64,000 nucleotides of DNA from Herbinix sp. (GTDB taxonomy: Bacteria > Bacillota > Clostridia > Lachnospirales > Lachnospiraceae): positions 1-64,000 of the forward strand of contig JARBTJ010000002.1 in assembly GCA_029240245.1 (NCBI GenBank). The letters run 5' to 3'. Numbering within the stretch: position 1 is the stretch's first letter; each line of letters begins with the position of its first letter. Under the pieces are notes generated by a model. That model saw only the letters and a program-made list of their open reading frames with translations, was not told the origin of the DNA and did not search any database. Below are positions 55,952-63,732 of this stretch, one piece after another. A program made the translations under genes and the position numbers.

Positions 55952-56602
55952 ATGGCTATTTACGGCTACCACCGAACCTCGACTCAAGAACAGCACCTCG
56001 ATAGAGGCGTTAATGCCATTTATGATTATTGCAAAGCTAATAATACTGAGCTTGATGTGATGTTTACAGACCAGCAGACAGGGAAGAATTTCTCCCGGCC
56101 GGATTACCAAGCAATGAAACGAGTTGCAAAAGCAGGTAGTTGCATCATAATAAGCGAAATTGACCGCCTTGGGCGCGATAAAACCGATACTCTGAAAGAA
56201 CTGCGTCACTTCAAGGACATGGGTGTACGTGTAATGATACTCGAAATACCTACTACCTTAGTTGACTATGGTAAGTTAGATAACGGAATGGCTGCAATGC
56301 TTATGGAGACCATCAATAATATGCTCATCGAAATGTACGCCACATTCGCTCATGCGGAGATGCTGAAACGTGAAACCCGCCAGAAGCAAGGGATACAGGC
56401 TATGAAAGACCGGGGAGACTGGGATAACTATGGCAGACCTGTTGTAATGGACTACAAGAAATTTGCGTCAGAATACACTAAAGTCGTTGATGGCCAGATA
56501 AAACCATTTGAGTTAATGAAACAACTCGGAATGGCTAAAGCTACATACTATAAGTATGCTAAGCGATATAAACAGGAGCTACTACTTAACAAAGGAGCGT
56601 GA
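55952..56602 (+). CDS. Resolvase/invertase-type small serine recombinase
   Basis: The 216 residues begin AIYGYHRTSTQEQHLDRGVN, with the catalytic serine in YHRTST. It has IISEIDRLGRDKTD in the catalytic core and a C-terminal HTH (KPFELMKQLGMAKATYYKYAKRY). It differs from the large recombinase in lacking a zinc ribbon. It may resolve dimers of the excised circle or invert a local segment. The next gene begins at its stop codon. Confidence 0.9.
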   Translation: MAIYGYHRTSTQEQHLDRGVNAIYDYCKANNTELDVMFTDQQTGKNFSRPDYQAMKRVAKAGSCIIISEIDRLGRDKTDTLKELRHFKDMGVRVMILEIPTTLVDYGKLDNGMAAMLMETINNMLIEMYATFAHAEMLKRETRQKQGIQAMKDRGDWDNYGRPVVMDYKKFASEYTKVVDGQIKPFELMKQLGMAKATYYKYAKRYKQELLLNKGA

Positions 56603-56607
56603 TTACT

Positions 56608-57060
56608 ATGGGACTTTATTGCCTTAAGCACAAGGTGTTCGCTTATCGTAATCATAAACCTGATTGTACTATACGTAATATAATCCCCATATCAAAGGAG
56701 ATGCTAACTGTAGCAGACAGGCTATATGAGTTGGGATTCAAGGTGATGAGTGCATCCTGCTTTTCTAACCCAGTTCAGGATTCCATATACGAGTATCGGA
56801 TTACTTTAGAGGTGGAATTCAAAATACGTTATTGGGAGTCGATATTAGGAGAATTGCCAAAAGGCTGGAAGTATTATACGGAAACCAGCTCTTTGGACTG
56901 CTTCCCTATATCTATATTAGCTTATTGTGAAGTATACATATGGCTGGGCTTTGAAACCGTTGAGGAGCGGGTAAAACAAATTATAGATGAGTTGGTCAGC
57001 TATCTGGATACCAGAGATAAGGTGGCCTTAGGAGCTATAATGCTACTGTCGGATAGCTAA
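56608..57060 (+). CDS. Hypothetical protein
   Basis: The ATG at 56608 has GGAG 10 bases upstream. The GTG at 56599 overlaps the resolvase stop. The 150 residues (MGLYCLKHKVFAYRNHKPDC...) show no known motif. It is translationally linked to the resolvase. Confidence 0.6.
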   Translation: MGLYCLKHKVFAYRNHKPDCTIRNIIPISKEMLTVADRLYELGFKVMSASCFSNPVQDSIYEYRITLEVEFKIRYWESILGELPKGWKYYTETSSLDCFPISILAYCEVYIWLGFETVEERVKQIIDELVSYLDTRDKVALGAIMLLSDS

Positions 57061-57211
57061 TTGGAGGTGAGAGTTACGGTGTAAGAATCAGCAGTGATAT
57101 ATTAGTGCTCTCGAGGATTGGATTAGGTGTAAGATGTGGCTGGATTTAAGAGTAAAGTACGACTGGCCGGGTACGGGTGAGGATTTATTTGGAGAAAATC
57201 CCGCAAATGAA

Positions 57212-57255
57212 AACCGCTGTAATCAAAGTAAAAGAAGGGTTACAGCGGTTTTTAT
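57212..57255 (+). terminator. Terminator for the resolvase operon
   Basis: AACCGCTGTAA (57212-57222) pairs with TTACAGCGGTT (57240-57250), followed by TTTAT. It separates plus-strand genes from the minus-strand metalloprotease gene. Confidence 0.8.
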
Positions 57256-57304
57256 AATATAACATTAACCTAAATGGACTATGCTAATAAAAGCGTAATC
57301 TTTT

Positions 57305-58423
57305 TCATATTCGTGATATTTCGTTAAACTTATCGCATATATTATAAATTGTATCCTTATGAGTTTTCCATAATGTTGAGATAATATCTTGTATGAATTT
57401 ACTATTATCAAGAATGTTTTTAGAATGGTCCAGTGGTAATAACTGTTTCAATGTCTTTTGGATATTTGCTCTCCTCATTCCGGCAGACGGGTGAGTTTCA
57501 CTACTTTCAATATTATAGAATCTTTCAATTACTTCTAAACAAGATATACATAGTTCTACTCCCAGATACCCGCACATCCAACCATTTAACTTATTTCGGT
57601 TATTAGCTAATACTGATTGTACTGCCAAAGCATCTGCGGAGTATTCATCATTCCAATTTCTCATTATTTGATATAATGATGAAGCTTCATCTAAAAATCG
57701 CTTCTTTAATTTCCGATTAGGTGATAAGTGGTCAAGTATTATATGTGAATATTCATGAGCAACCACAAAAAGCTCAGCATTATCGTATAAAACACCAGAT
57801 AACTGTTTGTTATTATCCTTTTCATAATATGTGCTTGAAATATGTAAATTTTCATATGCAAAGTATAAAACCAAGGTTTCAATAAACTTGGCGTGACCAC
57901 TCTTGTTATTCTCCAAAGCTTCTGATATTACTTCTTCGTTTAAGCTATAAGTATCTTTATCTTTATCCTCATCTGTTTTGGTAAAAAAAGATGCAACTAC
58001 TCGTCCCATTAAATATATAAAATCAATTAGCCCCTCATTTAACGCTAGCAACATCTGACCATTTGGAAATGGGCACACAAAAGCATTTAGGTCATTTATT
58101 GGTAAAGTACCTAAAACTATATCATAATGTAGCTTAAGATTATTTTCTTTTAATACCTTATTCATATTTTCAGAATGTCTATTCAATATAGCATATGCAA
58201 TTCTATTTTGTTCCTCAATAGGTAACTTTAGTTCAGAAGCTATTTCGTCCAGTTTCCTAAATAATATTTTATTACTTTCATATAAATCAGCGTTCTCATT
58301 CCCATATTTATATTTCTGCTGTTCAAAAAAGGTATCAAAGTCTTTAGGCTCTATATTTTTTGTTTTAGTAGTTAATCTAGAATATTCCCATTTCAAATAA
58401 TCATAAGCATTTTCAATAGCCAT
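57305..58423 (-). CDS. Zinc metalloprotease-like protein (HExxH)
   Basis: The start at 58423 (MAIENAYDYLKWEYSRL) follows AAAGGAA, giving 372 residues. The zinc motif is in ELFVVAHEYSHIILDHL near residue 225, with a likely third ligand in WNDEYSADALAVQSV about 40 residues later, as in M48-like peptidases. It lacks a signal peptide or clear membrane helix, so it is probably cytoplasmic. Similar stand-alone peptidases occur in defence islands. Confidence 0.75.
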   Translation of the reverse strand: MAIENAYDYLKWEYSRLTTKTKNIEPKDFDTFFEQQKYKYGNENADLYESNKILFRKLDEIASELKLPIEEQNRIAYAILNRHSENMNKVLKENNLKLHYDIVLGTLPINDLNAFVCPFPNGQMLLALNEGLIDFIYLMGRVVASFFTKTDEDKDKDTYSLNEEVISEALENNKSGHAKFIETLVLYFAYENLHISSTYYEKDNNKQLSGVLYDNAELFVVAHEYSHIILDHLSPNRKLKKRFLDEASSLYQIMRNWNDEYSADALAVQSVLANNRNKLNGWMCGYLGVELCISCLEVIERFYNIESSETHPSAGMRRANIQKTLKQLLPLDHSKNILDNSKFIQDIISTLWKTHKDTIYNICDKFNEISRI

Positions 58424-58481
58424 ATAATACATTCCTTTCAAATTTATTATATTAAAATTATAAAGTACCTCATACTCATTA

Positions 58482-59333
58482 TTAATTTGAATTTAAGCCA
58501 AAAACTCTTGTTCCCAGCTTATGTTTGTAAAGGGTTTCATATTTCAACACATCATCCTTCACCAGCGCAGTTGGTAATATTTTTAGGATGGAATACTGGA
58601 AATATTTATATCTGTCAGGATATTGCTCTAATAAAGCAATTAGCTGTTGATTACCGCCGTGGTGTGTCTTTGCATATGTGGTCCAACGTCCTAAGATGCC
58701 TTCTTTTCCATAGGCGCTGCCTATATATTGGGAACCGGTAACTGAATCAAGTATCAAATACACTCCGGCAACTGAGGTCAACTGGCGATGCCACTCTCGA
58801 TTGGCATCTTTATTATCTATAATGGTTTTAAGGTCTGCAAATGAAAGGATAAGGTCATCAAATCCGGGAAACTCTTTGGCATATCCTGTCGGTAGTATCT
58901 CAATGACTTCTTTCTTAACAAGATACTGATGCCACGCTATGCCTGTGTTACCCCAACTGATTATAAGCCGATTCTTTAGGTCTGACATAAAATCTATTTC
59001 TTGTAAATCATAATAGTTCTTGTCGTCCTGATAAAAGTCTTGCATCCCCAAGTCAGGTAAGCCTAGGGTTCTTCTTATCTCTCCAACAGTTGTTTTATCT
59101 CCAACCTTATACATCCCAATAAAAACACACTTATCATTTTCTGTTGCAATGAAAGTCATTATGTAATCACAGGTGTCAAATACAGGTTTACCCTGTGCAC
59201 TCTGATAAGCATTAAGTAATCCTTGCTTATATAACTGTTCTACATCTTTACCTTTCTCTCTTGTATGTCTAACCAACTTAATCGTGCCTTGGGGTTGGTT
59301 ATCGTAGGATTTCATTAACTGTATCAAATTCAT
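58482..59333 (-). CDS. GIY-YIG nuclease-domain protein
   Basis: The start at 59333 (MNLIQLMKSYDNQPQG) follows AAAGGAA. The C-terminal third holds a GIY-YIG domain: SVAGVYLILDSVTGSQYIGS followed by the catalytic arginine region GILGRWTTYAKTHHGGN and a downstream glutamate in LKYETLYKHKLGTR. The N-terminal ~190 residues form an unrecognised domain seen with such nucleases. Probably a restriction or defence nuclease. Confidence 0.82.
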   Translation of the reverse strand: MNLIQLMKSYDNQPQGTIKLVRHTREKGKDVEQLYKQGLLNAYQSAQGKPVFDTCDYIMTFIATENDKCVFIGMYKVGDKTTVGEIRRTLGLPDLGMQDFYQDDKNYYDLQEIDFMSDLKNRLIISWGNTGIAWHQYLVKKEVIEILPTGYAKEFPGFDDLILSFADLKTIIDNKDANREWHRQLTSVAGVYLILDSVTGSQYIGSAYGKEGILGRWTTYAKTHHGGNQQLIALLEQYPDRYKYFQYSILKILPTALVKDDVLKYETLYKHKLGTRVFGLNSN

Positions 59334-59470
59334 ATGAGTGTCTTCCTTTGTCATTATACATTTTTACTTATCCAAAAAAGTTCACTTGGAAGAATCCTTA
59401 TTAAAACTCTATTTCTCCATTACCCTATCTTAGCGCATATTTAATTGTACATATACTACAAATAATTATC

Positions 59471-60226
59471 TCACTGTTCATCCTTATCCTTGTTTACATC
59501 CTTTTTTAAACTCTCTAACTCATCAGAATTAACTTTTAGAAATTCAATTCCAGAACCTTCACAATTATTAAAGGAGGCGTCTGTTAAAAGGCGATAAAGA
59601 GTGTACTTCATCCATAAATAATCTATGTAGTTAAAATTAAACCAATCTGTATCTGTTGAATTTTCATTTATCTGTAAATGTACTTTATTTCGCAAACTTT
59701 TTAATTTTTTAATGTATGGGTATGCTTTATGCGATAAATTTATAAGCTTCTTGCTCTCCATTTTCTTTATCATGGAATCAAAATTCATCTCATCATCAAT
59801 AGGCACTATCTTTTTCAGCATATGTGTTTCAACTTTATACTTTATTAAATCTTTTGAAAACTCATTTGATTTTATTATATTTTCTAGTTCCCATTCTTTT
59901 TGTCTCCATAAACCATTTGACTTAAGTAGATGATAAAAGAGTGCTTCAATTATGGATGTTCCGGTTATTATGAAATTCTTATATAGCATTGTAATTATTA
60001 CATTATGTAGATTTAATTCTTTTAATTGTAATTCCATATGTTGCAAATACATTAAACTGTAGGCTATATTCTTTCTCATTCCTCTTGGCATATTACTAAG
60101 AAGTCCTCTACTTACAGCACTTTCAAGTACTGGAACTGTCTTAGGATGCCATCTATTTGAATAAGGTATATTTTTACTCTTTTGTAATGTATCAAATGGT
60201 TCAAGGTTACTTGAATTATTCATCAT
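59471..60226 (-). CDS. Helical protein with HEPN-like RNxxH segment (tentative)
   Basis: This 251-residue, all-helical protein contains LKSLRNKVHLQI near residue 195, the kind of R-x-x-x-H motif seen in HEPN-like domains. The spacing is one residue shorter than the classic Rx4-6H, so the assignment is tentative. It is the last gene before the element end and belongs to the nuclease-rich group. Confidence 0.5.
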   Translation of the reverse strand: MMNNSSNLEPFDTLQKSKNIPYSNRWHPKTVPVLESAVSRGLLSNMPRGMRKNIAYSLMYLQHMELQLKELNLHNVIITMLYKNFIITGTSIIEALFYHLLKSNGLWRQKEWELENIIKSNEFSKDLIKYKVETHMLKKIVPIDDEMNFDSMIKKMESKKLINLSHKAYPYIKKLKSLRNKVHLQINENSTDTDWFNFNYIDYLWMKYTLYRLLTDASFNNCEGSGIEFLKVNSDELESLKKDVNKDKDEQ

Positions 60227-60442
60227 TTATAAATACCCTCCTATATTTATTGGCTATATAAATATTATATTCCTTATTTCAACATTTTTCCAGATAAAAT
60301 TCTTGAGAGCAGAGGGTTACAACGTTTTGCTATACACCATATCGAATAAAATAGTGTACTTATACCAACTGGCATCACATTGTTATGGTTGACTCCACAT
60401 AAAATGACCCGCAGATAAAACCGGTTGCTATACAAAAACAGA

Positions 60443-60472
60443 GCCGGTCACACCAATAAAAATGTGACCGGC
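60443..60472. terminator. Hairpin near the element end
   Basis: GCCGGTCAC (60443-60451) and GTGACCGGC (60464-60472) form a perfect 9-bp stem, 60 bp inside the attachment arm. Together with the ATAAAA-containing sequences around it, this is all that is seen in 60227-60528. Confidence 0.65.
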
Positions 60473-60528
60473 CCGATGCTCAAACCATTGATTTTGCTAA
60501 CTTTTCTAAGTATACTCTATAAACCATT

Positions 60529-60669
60529 TTAACCGACACAGATTGGTACAACTGTATGTACGGTCGACTTCGAAATGCCGAACTGTTTCGCGGTCTGCCT
60601 CACAGTTGCATTATTATCGATGATATAATTAGCGATTTCAACCGCCCGTTCCTCTATATAGCCTTTCAT
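60529..60669 (-). pseudogene. spoIIID: spoIIID, 5' portion (codons 1-38), interrupted in its helix-turn-helix
   Basis: Minus-strand translation from the ATG at 60669 gives MKGYIEERAVEIANYIIDNN, then ATVRQTAKQFGISKSTVH, the conserved N terminus of SpoIIID. At the core the frame passes into the element as TVVPICVG and stops (TAA 60529), a 46-residue truncated product lacking half of the recognition helix and the C-terminal part. The interruption is exactly between S-T-V-H and K-D-V-T. The other portion is at 27166-27318. A sigma-E-type -10 lies upstream. Confidence 0.96.
60530..60561. other. Element end / attachment site (spoIIID 5' side)
   Basis: The arm TAACCGACACAGAT (60530-60543) is the inverse of 27329-27342. 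Eleven bases later comes the core TATGTAC (60555-60561), beyond which spoIIID codon 36 and upstream continue on the minus strand. Confidence 0.88.
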
Positions 60670-60675
60670 AGTGTC

Positions 60676-60714
60676 TGCGTTCCATGCCCAACCGGACGGA
60701 ACGCATTCCCCCTT
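60676..60714 (-). promoter_or_regulatory. spoIIID leader hairpin between Shine-Dalgarno and start codon
   Basis: TGCGTTCC (60698-60705 read on the minus strand) pairs with GGAACGCA (60676-60683). AAGGGGG (60708-60714) lies on the 5' side and GACACTATG on the 3' side. Only when the hairpin folds would the Shine-Dalgarno sequence be at a workable distance (about 8-10 nt) from the ATG. No other ribosome site is seen. Confidence 0.55.
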
Positions 60715-60731
60715 ATTATCGTTGTTGTTAC

Positions 60732-60739
60732 ATTGTATG
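60732..60739 (-). promoter_or_regulatory. Candidate sigma-E -10 element of spoIIID
   Basis: Minus-strand CATACAAT matches the sigma-E -10 consensus (CATACAnT), about 65 bp upstream of the spoIIID ATG. The -35 region is only weakly like the consensus. Mother-cell sigma-E control of spoIIID is established in Bacillus. Confidence 0.6.
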
Positions 60740-60944
60740 CAGGGGGAATCAGCAGTAGTACTTTGAAATTAAGTGATATTTAATATATCCTGTGCCGTTG
60801 ATTAATATCTTAATAAAAAACCTGCTTGATGCAGTTTACCGTAAAAGTCACAGAGACATTCAAGGCCTATTGCTACAAGCAGGTGTAAATTCTATCTATT
60901 ATTAAGGCAGTTCTAACTATGTACTTTGTAGGTTTGATACCAAA

Positions 60945-61406
60945 CTATTCTTCAAAGAACGCATTTAATTCTATCATTCCCTTGGACAGCATATAAAATT
61001 TGTCATAATATTTCAGAGCCATTCTTAAGCAGGTAATAAATATGGTGTACAAATCTTCACCTGCGATAACACTGTTTTCGATAAGTTCTGAATATTCAAA
61101 GTGTAACTCACCGTCTCTAAAATCATAGGAGAAAGCACCAAGTAATAGTTTGTAATTAATGGTGCAGGTTGCTACAGCAGCTTCCGCCCGTCTTTCATCC
61201 TTGATATTAAACGGGAAGGGGATGAGAAAATATACAACAGAGCCGCTTCCTTGGAATAATACCTTAATCTTTACATTGGTTCCATCAGAGGTCAGTCCGG
61301 ATTCTAACACCATACGTTCTTTATCAAAGTTGTAATTAAACTCATTTTTGTCCAGCTCATCCATCAGAGCCTGCATTACTTCCATTTGTTTTTGTTGTGA
61401 AGTCAT
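60945..61406 (-). CDS. YbjN-like protein
   Basis: This 153-residue protein has the pattern of YbjN/type III chaperone-like domains (FNYNFDKERMVLESGLTSDG, VVYFLIPFPFNIKDERRAEA, ATCTINYKLLLGAFSYDFRD). These are small alpha/beta proteins that bind partner proteins. GGAGG precedes the ATG. It is 12 bp downstream of the Rossmann/RyR gene and probably acts with it. Confidence 0.75.
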   Translation of the reverse strand: MTSQQKQMEVMQALMDELDKNEFNYNFDKERMVLESGLTSDGTNVKIKVLFQGSGSVVYFLIPFPFNIKDERRAEAAVATCTINYKLLLGAFSYDFRDGELHFEYSELIENSVIAGEDLYTIFITCLRMALKYYDKFYMLSKGMIELNAFFEE

Positions 61407-61418
61407 TTTATTGTCCTC

Positions 61419-63716
61419 CTATTTTGTTATTTTATATCCCAGTTTGGTTATCAGTTTTAAAGTTTCCATAGCCGTCTGTCTGTCATACAGTTTTTCACTT
61501 TCCGGCAGAGATTCATAAGGTATCAGACATGGGTGTTTTTTTAATGCATCGTTTCTTTCCGGTCCAAAGGTCCAACCGTCTTTTATCCTGCTCTGCGCCC
61601 ATAAGTCATGTGTATTCGTTGCAAGCTCTTCGCACAAATCTGTAAGATCTTGGCTGAGTTCCACATTACTTGTGTTTACCGGCCTTGGTGTATACAAAAT
61701 ACCATCATCTCCCTTTGTAATATCAGATATACTAATAATAATTTTTAACATCCACTCTGTCAAGCATTTATCATAGTTTAAGAAATAGTTTTTCAGAACT
61801 TCTTCTTTGCTATTTAGCTCAGACAGATTAATAATCGATGCATTAATTTTCGCTATTTTTAACTGATAGATCTTTTTCGTTCCGTGTGGTGTCTTATTAA
61901 GAAACTTGAGCTCTTCATGATAGGCATCCACCTTCTCAAACGGAAATCCGATCCAACCCTCGCATAATTTAAATATATTCCAACGTCGCTTCTCAATATA
62001 AACCATATTGTCAAACCAGTTTATATAATTTTTTTCTTCCAGTTCCTTAAGTATGGATTTATACTTTTCGTTATTTTCCAATAGTTCAGCCAGGTTAGCT
62101 TCCGCAGGAATGCTATTTAATTGAGTAAATAGTTCTTTATTAATATTAATTTTATAACCCAGATCCCAGATTTTATAAAAAGCATGCAATGCAAATGCTC
62201 GGTCGGAACGTCTGTCTATTTCCCGTGAATAACTGCAATCTTCTAATTTTAGACTTTGATTGGTACTCTTCTGATAGGCATACTGTACAAATATGCTCAT
62301 ATTTTCCAGGAGTCCGTCCATTACATTGTCGTAATTATAGATATCCGTGATCTTACCAAACGGATACAAATGGTATTCCTTGCTCAGTTCATCCACTATG
62401 ATGTATTTCTCTTCGTCTCTGACCATTGGGAATATGTCCGGCTGCAGCACAGTCAGATTACTATCATTTTTATCCAAAACATAATTGCGGATAAACAGCT
62501 TGCGGATTTTGGCTGATATATCAATCGTTTTTTCATCGGAATCAAGACATACCACGATATAGTTCACCTGGCTTAATTCCTTAAGCTTCCTATCAAAATC
62601 GGAACTATTGACGTCAATGGCATAAAAATGCAATATATCCTCTATCGACTTTATAATACTATTACCTGTGTCATAAAAACCGGGGCAGTCGCTTTCAAAT
62701 TCCTTTTTCTTTTCCTCGGCAAACAGATCAAATGCATAAATCTCCAGCGAATAATTAAGCATCTGCCCGCACCATAATATTGATTTTAATATCTCCATAC
62801 CAACGGTTCCGAGGCCTACAATCATTACATTCATTTTCTTAAGCTCCCTGACTTTAGGTGCAAGATAAAGCGGGTGCTTCAGTAATAACTGCATTGCATT
62901 TTCATTTGCTTCATGAAAAAGTCGGATATTGAAATTCCTTTTATCCTCAGCCGAAATTGCATCCAGGAATTCCACTGAGTTTTTCAAATTCGAAAATACA
63001 TGTATATTTAACTTAAGGGGCAGTTTTATATTTCGGTATAAGGTAACGAGCGATAATGTATCATTTAAATTATATTCTTCTATATTTTTGATTAAAAATA
63101 TAGTTTTAGTACATTTCCCTTTATTTTCAAAGGGTATCGCAGTAATACTTTTACTAAACATTAATGCATGTATTTGTTTTAATTGTTTCTCATATTGATT
63201 TTTTAATATATTATCCTTTTGAACATTACAGAAGATAATTTTTACCTTTTTCTTCTTGTCAATAATGCTTAATGCAAGGTGCAGCGAGTTTTTATTTAAC
63301 TCTGAAAAGTAATAGATATCTTTCCGAAACAGTATTCCATACCTGATATAGTTCAGGCCATCCCTTGCCAACGCAAAAACACCGCTTACCAATAAAACTG
63401 CCGCAATGATATACAAAAAACTGATAATGCTTCGCAAAATGATATCAAAACCCGTAGCATCAGAGTTTATCTTCAAATCATCTACACTAATATTGAAAAG
63501 AAATACCTGAAACGTCTCATAGAGAGAGGAAAAAAAGCTTGTATTCACAGGATAGGAATTAAAGTTTACATAACAACGATATAATAAAATTGCCAAAAAA
63601 ACATATCCGATGAATGACCAATATACGATGTTGCTCTTCTTTCTTACTAAGATTATGGTAAACAGTAAAGCTATCAGCAATACTGACCAGCCAATACTAA
63701 GTACAATCTGACTCAT
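61419..63716 (-). CDS. Membrane protein with TrkA-N-like Rossmann domain and C-terminal RyR domain
   Basis: The 765 residues begin with two membrane helices (VLSIGWSVLLIALLFTIILV; WSFIGYVFLAILLY) and further hydrophobic segments to about residue 125. Then come a TrkA-N-like region and a Rossmann nucleotide-binding loop, MNVMIVGLGTVGMEILKSIL, near residue 300. The last ~70 residues (HDLWAQSRIKDGWTFGPERN...LIPYESLPESEKLYDRQTAM) are a RyR (ryanodine receptor) domain. Bacterial proteins of this build are rare and thought to sense a nucleotide or ligand. It is in an operon with the YbjN-like gene and the partial upstream gene. Confidence 0.8.
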   Translation of the reverse strand: MSQIVLSIGWSVLLIALLFTIILVRKKSNIVYWSFIGYVFLAILLYRCYVNFNSYPVNTSFFSSLYETFQVFLFNISVDDLKINSDATGFDIILRSIISFLYIIAAVLLVSGVFALARDGLNYIRYGILFRKDIYYFSELNKNSLHLALSIIDKKKKVKIIFCNVQKDNILKNQYEKQLKQIHALMFSKSITAIPFENKGKCTKTIFLIKNIEEYNLNDTLSLVTLYRNIKLPLKLNIHVFSNLKNSVEFLDAISAEDKRNFNIRLFHEANENAMQLLLKHPLYLAPKVRELKKMNVMIVGLGTVGMEILKSILWCGQMLNYSLEIYAFDLFAEEKKKEFESDCPGFYDTGNSIIKSIEDILHFYAIDVNSSDFDRKLKELSQVNYIVVCLDSDEKTIDISAKIRKLFIRNYVLDKNDSNLTVLQPDIFPMVRDEEKYIIVDELSKEYHLYPFGKITDIYNYDNVMDGLLENMSIFVQYAYQKSTNQSLKLEDCSYSREIDRRSDRAFALHAFYKIWDLGYKININKELFTQLNSIPAEANLAELLENNEKYKSILKELEEKNYINWFDNMVYIEKRRWNIFKLCEGWIGFPFEKVDAYHEELKFLNKTPHGTKKIYQLKIAKINASIINLSELNSKEEVLKNYFLNYDKCLTEWMLKIIISISDITKGDDGILYTPRPVNTSNVELSQDLTDLCEELATNTHDLWAQSRIKDGWTFGPERNDALKKHPCLIPYESLPESEKLYDRQTAMETLKLITKLGYKITK

Positions 63717-63732
63717 TTCCGTCTTTGACCTC

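Larger units (their letters stand above)
27312..60561. mobile_element. 33.2-kb skin-like intervening element inserted in spoIIID
   Basis: The two parts of spoIIID lie in the same orientation on either side of this segment and share the 7-bp core GTACATA. Recombination between the cores deletes 33,243 bp and fuses codons 1-38 to 39-86 in frame. A large serine recombinase sits exactly at one end. In the circle the termini would form AACCGACACAGAT-11 bp-core-10 bp-ATCTGTGTCGGTT, the symmetric layout of a serine-integrase attP. No capsid, tail, terminase, relaxase or T4SS genes were recognised, so autonomous mobility is doubtful. Confidence 0.93.

Noticed and set aside
27312-60561. Interpretation as an intact prophage or conjugative element
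   Set aside because: No terminase, portal, capsid, tail, lysis, relaxase, VirB4/TraG or type IV secretion genes were found; only recombinases and cargo are present.
60556-60783. Plus-strand ORF opposite the spoIIID 5' part
   Set aside because: It is the antisense shadow of spoIIID codons and its upstream region, with no ribosome binding site.
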